Below, one piece after another: positions 27,200 to 35,929 of a stretch of 64,000 nt of DNA. This DNA is from Pleomorphochaeta sp963678575. GTDB taxonomy: Bacteria > Spirochaetota > Spirochaetia > Sphaerochaetales > Sphaerochaetaceae. A program made the position numbers and the translations under genes. The notes beneath the pieces are model-generated. The model worked only from the letters and a program-made list of their open reading frames with translations, searched no databases and was not told where the DNA came from. Where the stretch lies: NCBI GenBank assembly GCA_963678575.2, contig CAXXHV010000002.1, positions 1,302,001-1,366,000 of the forward strand. The letters run 5' to 3'. Position 1 is the first letter of the stretch. Each line of letters opens with the position of its first letter.

Positions 27200-28342
27200 A
27201 TGAGCACATATAACCAAACTTATATTAAAAATAAAAATCGATTTGATATATTCAAATATATTTTCACTATTCCTGATGTTAATAGACAAATCATTGCTGA
27301 AAAAACAGGTTTAACTAATGCCGCTGTTACAAAAATAATTAACAATATGATTAATGATAAATTAATTGAAGAAACTAATTATTTTAGTAATATTAGAAAA
27401 AGAAAGGCTAGATATTTAAAGATATCTAGCAATGTCTTTGGTGGTCTAATCCTACATATATCTAGAAATAGATTGTTTTCTTCTATAATAGATTTTAATG
27501 GTACTATCATATATTCTCATTCTTATGGTTATAGTTATACCTTATTAAATTCACAACTATTAATTAATGTACTAGAAGATTTATTTAGCAATCTTCCTGA
27601 AAACATGAAATGTTTAGGAGTAGTATTTGTTACTCCAGGTATAAAAGTTGAAGAAAGTGAAAACAAACCTCCATATTATTGGAATTTTAAAGAAGTTCAG
27701 GATTACTTAAGATTAAATAAAAACTTAAATCTTTATCATGAGAATGATAGTAACTCTGCACTTTTAGGTGAATTATGGTTTGGTAATGCAAAAAATGATT
27801 CAAATGTAGTCTTATATAATATTGGTATGGGTATTGGTGCCTCAGCTTTTAAAAACGATAATATTCTTACAGGTTATAATGGAAGTTCTATTGAAATTGG
27901 ACATGTATCAATAAATTACAAAGGTCCAAAATGTAGTTGCGGGAATAGAGGTTGTTTAGAATATTATACTAATTTGAAAATGTGGGAGAAAAAAATAGAA
28001 GCAAAGTTTAATTTTGATGATGAAAACAAAATTGAAAAACTATTCTATGAAGCAACAGAGAAAAACCTTGAAGCTATTGAAGAAATTAATGAATATTCTT
28101 CTATCTTATCAGAAGGAGCTCTAATTCTAGCAAATGTATTTTCTCCTTCAAAAATAATTATAACTACAAATGATGCAGACTATTTTAATTTAGATATAAT
28201 TATTGAACAAATACAAGAAACAATTACTAATCGACTATTTTCAATTAAGCAAAGATCTAGCATAGAAATATGCCCTTCAGCTTTAAGAGAAAAAGGATAT
28301 TTATTAGGCGGTCTTGCAGAATTATTTTATAATATTTTATAA
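27200..28342 (+). CDS. ROK-family transcriptional repressor
   Basis: The 380-residue protein has an N-terminal winged helix (about 15-75, AEKTGLTNAAVTKIINN) and a ROK sugar-binding domain. The zinc signature is present: IEIGHVSINY followed by CSCGNRGCLEYYT. This is the NagC/XylR layout of sugar-responsive repressors. AGGGAAC precedes the ATG. It lies 58 bases after the GH38-like gene in the same direction, so both are probably co-transcribed. It is the likely regulator of the divergent promoters around 24.2-24.4 kb. Confidence 0.9.
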   Translation: MSTYNQTYIKNKNRFDIFKYIFTIPDVNRQIIAEKTGLTNAAVTKIINNMINDKLIEETNYFSNIRKRKARYLKISSNVFGGLILHISRNRLFSSIIDFNGTIIYSHSYGYSYTLLNSQLLINVLEDLFSNLPENMKCLGVVFVTPGIKVEESENKPPYYWNFKEVQDYLRLNKNLNLYHENDSNSALLGELWFGNAKNDSNVVLYNIGMGIGASAFKNDNILTGYNGSSIEIGHVSINYKGPKCSCGNRGCLEYYTNLKMWEKKIEAKFNFDDENKIEKLFYEATEKNLEAIEEINEYSSILSEGALILANVFSPSKIIITTNDADYFNLDIIIEQIQETITNRLFSIKQRSSIEICPSALREKGYLLGGLAELFYNIL

Positions 28343-28561
28343 AATAATTTTTAATTCTAACTATATAAAATTATGAATATTCATAAATAAAGATTCTTTA
28401 ATAAGATGATTTAAAAATAACATTTGTATGAATATAGGAAATACTTAAATTAAGACTATTAGGTATTTTCTTATTCTTATAAAATAAGTTTCACCAGCTT
28501 TAATATTTTTTATTAATAATTTGAATTAAAAACCAATAACATTACTTCTTAAAATAAATTA

Positions 28562-28702
28562 CTATTTCAATTTAATGAATTGAAAAGTAAAATTAAATTC
28601 ATTCTCTATAGATACTTTTTCAACAAACCAAATACTTTTATTTGAAAATAGTTGGATATTTAAATCAACTTCACAGTTAATCAAAATAAATTTATTAAAC
28701 TA
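28562..28702 (-). pseudogene. Unidentified gene remnant before the phosphomutase promoter
   Basis: The 420-base gap between 28343 and 28765 holds one open minus-strand stretch of about 46 residues with no start codon. It reads NIQLFSNKSIWFVEKVS and FNFTFQFIKLK, ending at a stop at 28562. The alternation of beta-like residues resembles the C-terminal beta domain of a carbohydrate-active enzyme, but I cannot name a family. The rest of the gap (28343-28560) is AT-rich with nothing supported. Confidence 0.3.
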
Positions 28703-28703
28703 T

Positions 28704-28735
28704 TTGACAATCTTTTTATAACACTTATAATAAGT
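28704..28735 (+). promoter_or_regulatory. Promoter-operator of the phosphohexomutase gene
   Basis: TTGACA (28704-28709) and TATAAT (28726-28731) are perfect and 16 bases apart. The 13-bp palindrome ACTTATAATAAGT (28723-28735) covers the -10 box. The same arrangement occurs before the genes starting at 35801, 38147 and 39742, so a shared regulator is likely. Confidence 0.75.
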
Positions 28736-28765
28736 ATATTAAATAGTTATTATAAAGGTATAAGA

Positions 28766-30493
28766 ATGGTAAAGTTTTTTGATTTTGATTTAATGGAATT
28801 TTTTGTAAAGCCAAATAATATAGTAAGAAATATTAAAGCACTAATAGAAGAAAAATATGATTTTGATATTATAATTGATATTAATAAATTAGATTTTTTT
28901 ATTAAAAAGAATAACAATAATTTAGATACATTAATAAATAGTTGTGCTTATAAAATTCCTGGCACTGATGGAGTTAGAGGCATAGCAAAAGAAAATAAAT
29001 CTAATGACGATTTTCTTAAATCTTTTATAGTAAATAAAGAATTAACCCCTAAATTTGTAAAGCATTATATAAAAGCTTTTATTAAGATGCTTGATAATAA
29101 TGTTAAAGAAATTGCTATAGCTGAAGATGGTAGAGAATTATTAAATAATAACAATATAAAAAATGCTGTAATTACTGCATTAAGTGAAAATAATATAAAG
29201 ATAATTGATTTAGGAATAATCCCTACTCCTTTTCTAGTGGCTTATGCACTTGAAAAGAATATACCAGCAATTATGATTACGGCCTCTCACAATCCTCCAA
29301 CCTATAATGGAATTAAATTATTCATAGATGGGAAAAAATTATATCCTTTCTCTAAATACGGTGAATTTCAATTAACATATAATTTCTTTACTATTGATAA
29401 GAGTAATACTGCAATAAGAAATATTTATACTGCAAAAGAAGAATATCCTATTAATATATTTAAAAAGATATTCCATCAAGTTGATTTTAATAAAGTTAGA
29501 AAAACTCTAAATAACACTCCTATTTATCTGGATTTAGCTAACGGTGCGTTTTCATCCATAGCAAAAAACTATTTAAATAGTAAAAACATAGAGTATGTTG
29601 AATTAGCTTGTGAGTTAGGATTTAAAGAGATAAATAAAAACTGTGGCGTTGCTCTTTTAGAAGATCTACCCTTTATAGTAAAAGAGTCTAAACTTCCTTC
29701 TATTGAGCGTTTATTACTCGATGGTAGAAGATTAAACTCATCTCTTTATGCTATTGTTTGTGATGGGGATGGGGATAGAGCTTTTATATTAAAATATGAT
29801 AATATAAAAAAATGTGTATTTGTTTTTAATGGTGATATGCTGGGCTATATTATTGCAAAGAATATTAGTAATAATAATCAAAAGGGTCAGTTCTGTTTAA
29901 CCATTGAAAGTGATTACGCACTCTCTTCTGTAATAAAAAATGAACTTGGTTGGACTAGCAATGAAGTTGGTGTTGGAGATAGATACCTTATTAATTCTAT
30001 TGATGAAGATGCTATGTTTGTGGGATGTGAAAGATCAGGTCACGTTATTATTAAAAATAATGAATTTAATCCACCATTATTAAGTGGTAACGGTCTTCTT
30101 ACTGCATTAATTGCTCTTCAATTTAAGATTGAAAAATATGATACAGGCTTCAATAAAAAGATTACCTTCTATGATTTCCCATTAGAAGATTTCTATAATG
30201 GCTCTAATATTTGGAATGAACTAAACAATAAAATATTAGAATTCAATATATTTAAATACAAAGGATTCTCCTTAGATTATGAATATAATGTATTAGGCTA
30301 CAAATTATTTAATAAAGAAGATAAAGAGATTGGTTTAATTTATATAAGAAAATCAGGCACTGAGCCTAAAATATCAATTTCAATATCAACATTATTAAAT
30401 TATAAATTATCTGCCATCTTATTACTAAATAGCATTAAAAAAGAGATTAATTTGAAATATAGCTTTCAAAACCATTTTGTAACCAAGAAGTAA
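28766..30493 (+). CDS. Phosphoglucomutase/phosphomannomutase family protein
   Basis: The 575-residue enzyme has all four phosphohexomutase signatures: the phosphoserine S174 in TASHNPPTYNGIK, the metal loop CDGDGDRAF, the sugar loop CERSGH and the phosphate-binding RKSGTEPKIS. It interconverts 1- and 6-phosphates of a hexose in the cytoplasm. The phosphoserine is normally near residue 100-145, so this protein has an N-terminal extension of some 60 residues (LMEFFVKPNNIVRNIKALIE) before the GTDGVRG motif. AAAGGT precedes the ATG. Its 3' end overlaps the 3' end of the opposing ROK gene by 47 bases. The promoter operator places it in the same regulon as the transporter operon at 31.8-35.8 kb. 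Confidence 0.9.
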   Translation: MVKFFDFDLMEFFVKPNNIVRNIKALIEEKYDFDIIIDINKLDFFIKKNNNNLDTLINSCAYKIPGTDGVRGIAKENKSNDDFLKSFIVNKELTPKFVKHYIKAFIKMLDNNVKEIAIAEDGRELLNNNNIKNAVITALSENNIKIIDLGIIPTPFLVAYALEKNIPAIMITASHNPPTYNGIKLFIDGKKLYPFSKYGEFQLTYNFFTIDKSNTAIRNIYTAKEEYPINIFKKIFHQVDFNKVRKTLNNTPIYLDLANGAFSSIAKNYLNSKNIEYVELACELGFKEINKNCGVALLEDLPFIVKESKLPSIERLLLDGRRLNSSLYAIVCDGDGDRAFILKYDNIKKCVFVFNGDMLGYIIAKNISNNNQKGQFCLTIESDYALSSVIKNELGWTSNEVGVGDRYLINSIDEDAMFVGCERSGHVIIKNNEFNPPLLSGNGLLTALIALQFKIEKYDTGFNKKITFYDFPLEDFYNGSNIWNELNNKILEFNIFKYKGFSLDYEYNVLGYKLFNKEDKEIGLIYIRKSGTEPKISISISTLLNYKLSAILLLNSIKKEINLKYSFQNHFVTKK

Positions 30494-31640
30494 ATAATCT
30501 TTCACTTCCTCCAATTTGCATTAATTGACTTGGAGTTCTAGTGTCAAAGCTTATTTTTGAATCAAACGGTTTTGCAAGTTTAGAATTATTTCTACAAATA
30601 TCTTTAACACCATTTTCAAAGATAGAGAATAGTTCAACCATATTCCCACAAATAATAAATTCATCAGGATTAAAGATATCCAGGAGAACAGCTAAAGCTT
30701 CACCAAGCTTTTGCTTTGCTAATTCAACTCTTTGAATAACTTCAACTTCATTATCATTATAGCGAATTGCTAATTGTTTAGCATATTCAAGATTTGAAAG
30801 GCCATTTTCTAATAATTCTATCTCATTTAAATCATAGGCAATAGATTCAAGCGGGACAAACAATCTTAAACAACCGTAGTGCCCACATTTACACTTTCTA
30901 CTATCCCCTCTTACTTTCATATGCCCTAATTCACCAGCTATTCCATCTTTACCTTTATAAAGTTGATTATTTATCATAATTCCCATTCCAACACCTTGTG
31001 TTAGAAAGATACTTATTTTACTAGTTGATGTAGTATCATTTTGACCTTGAGCAAGAATAGAAAGGTTTGCATCATTTTCAACAACCACAAAATCACTATG
31101 AAAAAGATCTTGTAATATTGATACAATGTTTATTCCTTCAAAAACAGGATTTGAGCAAGATAGCACTATATTTGAATTTTCTAAAAATACTGCAGCAATT
31201 GCACAACAAACACCAATAATAGGTGTTGAAACATTAGTCATTAAATTATCATTAGCTTTTGATATTTTTAATAAAATATCATCAAGAGAATCATTTGATT
31301 TAATTTCAAAAGAAATTGTTTTTATTATTTCACTGTTCATATTAACAAGGCCAAGATACCCTGTTCTTAAATCATGAAGATCTATAACAATTGAATAAGC
31401 AAAATTACCATTAAAACTTAAACAAGCGGCTTTCCTACCACCGGTAGATAAAGAATTTTCATCAATTTGAAGCAACCCTTTATCAATTAGGATAGTAGCT
31501 ATATTCGAAGCGGAAGAAAAACTCAGCCCTGTATCACTAGCTATTTGAGATTTTGTTTTTGGAATTTGATGCCTTAACATTTGCAAAATTGAAATAGCAT
31601 TTGAAACTCTTATGTCCATTGTATTTGTTAGTTTTTTCAA
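30447..31640 (-). CDS. ROK-family transcriptional repressor
   Basis: The 397-residue protein has an N-terminal winged helix (about 15-75, SQIASDTGLSFSSASNIATI) and a ROK domain with GELGHMKVRG and the zinc motif CKCGHYGC. The start is a TTG at 31640 preceded by GAGGGG at seven bases; the first ATG is at 31619 without a ribosome site. It lies downstream of, and in the same direction as, the ABC-amidohydrolase operon but is separated by a terminator. It is the best local candidate for binding the CTTATAATAAG operators found at four promoters around it (inference). Confidence 0.9.
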   Translation of the reverse strand: MKKLTNTMDIRVSNAISILQMLRHQIPKTKSQIASDTGLSFSSASNIATILIDKGLLQIDENSLSTGGRKAACLSFNGNFAYSIVIDLHDLRTGYLGLVNMNSEIIKTISFEIKSNDSLDDILLKISKANDNLMTNVSTPIIGVCCAIAAVFLENSNIVLSCSNPVFEGINIVSILQDLFHSDFVVVENDANLSILAQGQNDTTSTSKISIFLTQGVGMGIMINNQLYKGKDGIAGELGHMKVRGDSRKCKCGHYGCLRLFVPLESIAYDLNEIELLENGLSNLEYAKQLAIRYNDNEVEVIQRVELAKQKLGEALAVLLDIFNPDEFIICGNMVELFSIFENGVKDICRNNSKLAKPFDSKISFDTRTPSQLMQIGGSERLFTSWLQNGFESYISN

Positions 31641-31727
31641 TAATCAGCCCCTCACAATAAAAAAATACATTAATTAATAAAATATTTTCTAATTATAATA
31701 TTTATTAGTTCTCTTTAAAATAATAAA

Positions 31728-31765
31728 TTATAGCATATCTAAAAAATAAATTAGGTATGCTATAA
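31728..31765 (-). terminator. Terminator of the ABC-amidohydrolase operon
   Basis: A 15-bp stem with one G-T pair (31728-31742 with 31751-31765, outer arms TTATAGCATA and TATGCTATAA) surrounds an 8-base loop. On the minus strand it is followed by an AT-rich run. It lies just after the amidohydrolase stop and before the ROK gene. Confidence 0.6.
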
Positions 31766-31781
31766 ATTATAGTAAAAAACT

Positions 31782-32714
31782 TTAAATTAAACCAGTCAAA
31801 TATTCAGCATTTTTATGGAATATCATATGTAATTCATTATCACTCAAATTTAAAAATCTAAAGTTTTTATGTTGCTCCTCTAAATAGATATAGGCAAAAC
31901 CTCTTGGCATCCAACTTGAATCAGTTGAGAAGATAATTCTACTTGGACCGACTGTTTCAACAAACTTTCTTTGAACATCTTCTAAGCTTAATCTATAAGA
32001 CATCCATCTTATCCATTGATTGGATCCTGAAGTATCAACCCAGATATTATCTCGAGTCCACATCAATTGAAGTAAATCTTCCATATAAGTACAACCAAAA
32101 TGAGGAACAATAAATTTTACATGAGGGAATTTCTTTGATACATCAGCAATAGCATATGGACTTAAATTTATACCTGCTGGAGTTCCACCTGCTGCCCCTA
32201 AAAGACCAAAGTGAATTAAAACAGGTTTATCATATTTTTGACAAACTTCCCAAAGAGGATAATATTTTTTATCACTTAAATCAGTTGGTACCATAGGTCC
32301 TAGAATTTTATAAGCAATCATGTTTTGTTCTTTGAATGCTTTTTCTAAAACTTCGACAGCGTTTTCACTATCTGGATGATGATGAGCAAATCCATAAAAT
32401 CTATCAGGGTACATTTTACAAATCTTTTCTAATCTGTCATTGCCTCCACCACTTGTCCAACCAATTTTCTCTATTTGCTTAGCATCAATATCTTTTATCC
32501 ATTTATCTGCCATAACAGCATCATCTTCATCTGAAGGCTCTGGTTTTGGAAAGTTATATGCTTTTCTCCAAACTTCTCCATAATTTCTTGCTTCAAATCC
32601 TTCGATTCTAGCTTTACCAAAATCGACCTTTCCAAATTTTGGGTAATCAGGAAAATAATCTCCTGCTACTGGAAAGTGACAATGTAAATCAAAAACGGGT
32701 ATTCCTTGAATCAT
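31782..32714 (-). CDS. Amidohydrolase-family metal-dependent hydrolase
   Basis: The 310-residue protein is of the amidohydrolase_2 type (ACMSD / 2-pyrone-4,6-dicarboxylate lactonase group). It has the metal motif HxH in FDLHCHFP near the N-terminus, a histidine in IVPHFGCTYMEDLL and the catalytic aspartate in IIFSTDSSWMPRG. The family hydrolyses lactones or decarboxylates acids in the cytoplasm. It ends the operon binding protein-permease-permease-hydrolase, 22 bases after the MalG-type permease. This suggests that the imported compound is an acidic sugar or lactone (inference). The exact substrate is unknown. Confidence 0.85.
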   Translation of the reverse strand: MIQGIPVFDLHCHFPVAGDYFPDYPKFGKVDFGKARIEGFEARNYGEVWRKAYNFPKPEPSDEDDAVMADKWIKDIDAKQIEKIGWTSGGGNDRLEKICKMYPDRFYGFAHHHPDSENAVEVLEKAFKEQNMIAYKILGPMVPTDLSDKKYYPLWEVCQKYDKPVLIHFGLLGAAGGTPAGINLSPYAIADVSKKFPHVKFIVPHFGCTYMEDLLQLMWTRDNIWVDTSGSNQWIRWMSYRLSLEDVQRKFVETVGPSRIIFSTDSSWMPRGFAYIYLEEQHKNFRFLNLSDNELHMIFHKNAEYLTGLI

Positions 32715-32736
32715 CTTTTTTTCTCCTTTCTTAGAT

Positions 32737-33555
32737 TTATCCTTTAACTCCTGTTAAAGCTATTCCTTCAATAATCTGACGTTGGAAAATAATATAAATT
32801 ATAATAACTGGTATAGTAGCAACCGAGGCTCCAGTCATAATCATTTCCCACTCAGTAGCAAATTCTCCATTAAATAGAGCTAAACCAACAGGAAGTGTAT
32901 ACATACAAGTTTCACTTGAAACAATTAATGGCCATAAGAAGGCATTCCAGTTACCAACAAAACTAAATATTGCTAAAGCAGAAAGAGCCGCTTTTACTAA
33001 GGGAATACCAATCTGAGCCCAAATAGTAAATTCATTCATGCCATCAATTCTACCTGCATCAAAAAGATCATCAGGTAAAGTATCAAAGAACTGTCTCATT
33101 AAGAAAGTACCAAAGCCTGTCATTAATCCGGGAAATACAATACCCCAATAAGTATCAACCCAATTAAATTTAGAAGAAATTAAGTACCAGGGTATAACAA
33201 GCATTTCAGTGGGAATCATCATTGTTGATAGAACTAAAATAAAAATTAACTTCTTACCTCTAAAATTATGCTTTGCAAAAGTGTAGCCCATTAAAGAGTC
33301 AAAAAATAATATTGAACAAGTAACAATGGTACCTGCAATAAATGAGTTTAAAAACCAACGAACAAAATAACTACTTGAAAATAATCTAGTATAGTTTGCA
33401 ATCGAAGGGTTTTTAACCAATAAAGATAAACTATAAACTTCTCTACCTTGTTTAATTGAAGTACTAAGCATCCATACAAATGGGAATAACATTAATAAAC
33501 CAAAAATAAACAATATTACATATCTAATTTTATCACTGACTTTATTATTTTTCAT
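32737..33555 (-). CDS. ABC sugar transporter permease (MalG type)
   Basis: The 272-residue membrane protein has about six hydrophobic segments. Its coupling loop reads LFDAGRIDGMNEFTIWAQI, a variant of EAA with DAG, which is tolerated in this family. It overlaps the end of the MalF-type permease gene by 11 bases. It belongs to the third CUT1-type importer of the window, which also lacks a local ATPase gene. Confidence 0.9.
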   Translation of the reverse strand: MKNNKVSDKIRYVILFIFGLLMLFPFVWMLSTSIKQGREVYSLSLLVKNPSIANYTRLFSSSYFVRWFLNSFIAGTIVTCSILFFDSLMGYTFAKHNFRGKKLIFILVLSTMMIPTEMLVIPWYLISSKFNWVDTYWGIVFPGLMTGFGTFLMRQFFDTLPDDLFDAGRIDGMNEFTIWAQIGIPLVKAALSALAIFSFVGNWNAFLWPLIVSSETCMYTLPVGLALFNGEFATEWEMIMTGASVATIPVIIIYIIFQRQIIEGIALTGVKG

Positions 33556-34447
33556 TTCTAGTTACCCTCATTTGTATCAGCGTAATTAAGAGTATTATTA
33601 AAAATAATATTACAGTTAATGCTGAAGCATATCCCATATCAAAACTTCTAAAGGCTGTATCATAAATATATAATACAAGAGGTTTTGCAGAATTTAATGG
33701 ACCACCTCCAGAGGCACGTGTCATATTAACAACTTGAGTAAAAATTCTTAAGAATCTAATTGTTCCTGTAATTAAAAGGAATATAAATGAATTTCTAAGC
33801 AATGGAAGAGTAATATATCTCAATACATTAAAAGAAGAAGCTCCATCAATTTCAGCTGCTTCATAATATTGCTTTGAAATACCTTTTAATCCAGCCATAA
33901 AAATAATCATTTGGAAACCTACTCCACTCCAAGTTGTTGCAGCTAAAATACAACCCTTTGATTGCTGAACAGAATTAAGAAATTCTTGCATAGGGAAACC
34001 CATAGACATTAAGATATTATTAAAAACACCAATTGGTGCTGGTTGGAAGAGCCATCTCCAAACCCAAGCTACTGCTACCATAGAAGTAATATAAGGCATG
34101 AAATAAACAGTTTTAAATAGACCACTACCAATTTTAGCTTTATCGATATTATAGGCTAATACAAAACCAATAAAGATGCTTATTGGTAGTCCATAAATAA
34201 CATAATAAAAAGTATTTGATAAAGTTTTATAAAATATTTTATCTGAAAATAACTTCTTATAATTATTTAAACCAATCCAGTTAGCACTGGAGCTAATAAT
34301 ATCCCAATCAGTGAAAGAGAGATAAAAAGCATAAATAGTTGGAAGAAATCTAACTAAGAGATAAAAGATAACAGGAACAAGGATAAATAAATAAGCCCAT
34401 TTCTCTTTTTCTCTTGCTAAAGTACCCTTCGGTATTCTATTTTTCAT
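33545..34447 (-). CDS. ABC sugar transporter permease (MalF type)
   Basis: The 300-residue membrane protein has six predicted segments and the EAA loop YYEAAEIDGASSFNVLRYI. AGGATG precedes the ATG at 34447. It is separated from the upstream binding-protein gene by a perfect palindromic hairpin and overlaps the downstream permease gene. Confidence 0.9.
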   Translation of the reverse strand: MKNRIPKGTLAREKEKWAYLFILVPVIFYLLVRFLPTIYAFYLSFTDWDIISSSANWIGLNNYKKLFSDKIFYKTLSNTFYYVIYGLPISIFIGFVLAYNIDKAKIGSGLFKTVYFMPYITSMVAVAWVWRWLFQPAPIGVFNNILMSMGFPMQEFLNSVQQSKGCILAATTWSGVGFQMIIFMAGLKGISKQYYEAAEIDGASSFNVLRYITLPLLRNSFIFLLITGTIRFLRIFTQVVNMTRASGGGPLNSAKPLVLYIYDTAFRSFDMGYASALTVILFLIILLITLIQMRVTRNEK

Positions 34448-34482
34448 ATGTTAACATCCTATTTATATAAAGTTACTAAATA

Positions 34483-34508
34483 TATAGCAGGAGATATCTC
34501 CTGCTATA
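34483..34508 (-). terminator. Perfect 26-bp palindrome between binding-protein and permease genes
   Basis: TATAGCAGGAGAT is followed directly by its reverse complement ATCTCCTGCTATA. It can form a long GC-containing hairpin just after the binding-protein stop codon. Like the hairpin at 7573-7600, it probably sets a high binding-protein to permease ratio by partial termination or mRNA protection. Confidence 0.65.
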
Positions 34509-34520
34509 AATATTAACATA

Positions 34521-35801
34521 CTATTTGTTACTAAAGTATTTATCGATAACAGCTTGTTCTTCTTGTGCACAGATATCAACAGATTCTTTAACATCCATAC
34601 CTTCTAAAACAATTCTATTATAGGCATCAAACATTGCACTCTTTTGAGCAGATTCATCATAGAAGACTGTTGCATGAGCATATTCTAAGCCTCTTACAAA
34701 AGGACCATATTTAGGATCACTAGCAATTTCTTGTGATAGACCTAATTCTTGATTTGCTGGTAATTCACCAATTGCAGCTAACCAACGTTTCATTACATCT
34801 TCACTTGTTAAGAATTTTAAGAACTTCTTAGAAGCTTCTAATTCTTTACCTTCAGTAAAGCTAGTAATACCATTTGCCCAGAAGGAAGCAAAGTTTGATT
34901 GAATACCATTCATTGTAGGAAGTTCAGCAGTTCCATAATTTAATTCTTTAACACTATCAAGTGTACCTAGAGCAAAAGATCCACTTACGAACATAGCACA
35001 AGTTCCTGCTTTAAATGCAGTTCTATCATCTTCCATAAATCCTTGACGACCAGTTTTTTTAACTAATTCTAAATCAGTTACAAAACTCATTGCATCATAA
35101 CCAGCTTGGTTATTATAAAGAACTTTTGTTGTATCTTCATTATAAGGAGCTGTTCCCATTTGTCTATTTAATACTTCTCTAATTACATGGTGGAATTGGT
35201 TATCTAAGTTAACACCTAAACCAACTTGTAAGAAGTTACCATTTTTATCAAATTTTGATAGATCCATACCCATTTTTACAGCTTCATCCCAAGTTTTAGG
35301 AGCTTCACTATAACCAGCTTCAGCTAATAAATCTTTATTATAGAACATAGCTAAAGATCTAACTGCTGTTGGAAGAGCATAATAACTACCATCAAATTTA
35401 GCAGCTTTAACTAAAGGGAAAAATTCACTTTCAATTTTAGCTGGAGTAAAATCATCTCCACTTAATGGTTGTAAATAACCAGCTGAAACATAAGTTGGAA
35501 GCCATCCATAATATAAGTTAATTACGTTTGGTCCTTTACCACTAGGAACTGATGCTGCAACTTTTGTATTGTAATCTGCATAAGGGAAAGTTTGTTGAGT
35601 AACTTTAATATCTGGATTAGCAGCTTCAAATTCACTAATTAATTCATCCATGAGATTTTTCTTAGTTTCATAAAAGTACTGCCAATAAACTATTTCAGTA
35701 ACTCCATCCTCTTTTACTTCTTTTTCTCCATTTGCAAAAATAGGTGCTAAATTAAATATTAATAAACATCCTAATACAATCGCAAAAATTCTTTTCTTCA
35801 T
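34521..35801 (-). CDS. ABC sugar-binding protein (family 1)
   Basis: The protein of about 426 residues begins MKKRIFAIVLGCLLIFNLAP and then IFANGEKEVKEDG, a signal peptide without a lipobox cysteine at the cleavage site. The body fits a family 1 sugar-binding protein (VTEIVYWQYFYETKKNLMDE, then PNVINLYYGWLP). The reading frame is open to 35831, but GGAGG lies six bases before the ATG at 35801. It is the first gene of the operon ending in the amidohydrolase. Its promoter has two tandem operator copies of the CTTATAATAAG type. Confidence 0.92.
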   Translation of the reverse strand: MKKRIFAIVLGCLLIFNLAPIFANGEKEVKEDGVTEIVYWQYFYETKKNLMDELISEFEAANPDIKVTQQTFPYADYNTKVAASVPSGKGPNVINLYYGWLPTYVSAGYLQPLSGDDFTPAKIESEFFPLVKAAKFDGSYYALPTAVRSLAMFYNKDLLAEAGYSEAPKTWDEAVKMGMDLSKFDKNGNFLQVGLGVNLDNQFHHVIREVLNRQMGTAPYNEDTTKVLYNNQAGYDAMSFVTDLELVKKTGRQGFMEDDRTAFKAGTCAMFVSGSFALGTLDSVKELNYGTAELPTMNGIQSNFASFWANGITSFTEGKELEASKKFLKFLTSEDVMKRWLAAIGELPANQELGLSQEIASDPKYGPFVRGLEYAHATVFYDESAQKSAMFDAYNRIVLEGMDVKESVDICAQEEQAVIDKYFSNK

Positions 35802-35854
35802 ACAAAACCTCCATTTAATTTCATATAGCAAAGTATAAAAATCGTTTTTGTTAT

Positions 35855-35886
35855 ACTTATTATAAGACTTATCATAAGTTTGTCAA
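35855..35886 (-). promoter_or_regulatory. Promoter-operator of the ABC-amidohydrolase operon
   Basis: On the minus strand TTGACA (35881-35886), 16 bases and TATAAT (35859-35864). Two 13-bp near-palindromes are in tandem, ACTTATCATAAGT (35867-35879) in the spacer and ACTTATTATAAGA (35855-35867) over the -10 box. The layout is the same as at 28704, 38176 and 39817. Confidence 0.75.
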
Positions 35887-35929
35887 GAAAATAATAAACT
35901 TGAAACAACTACGAAAGTTACTCTTATTT

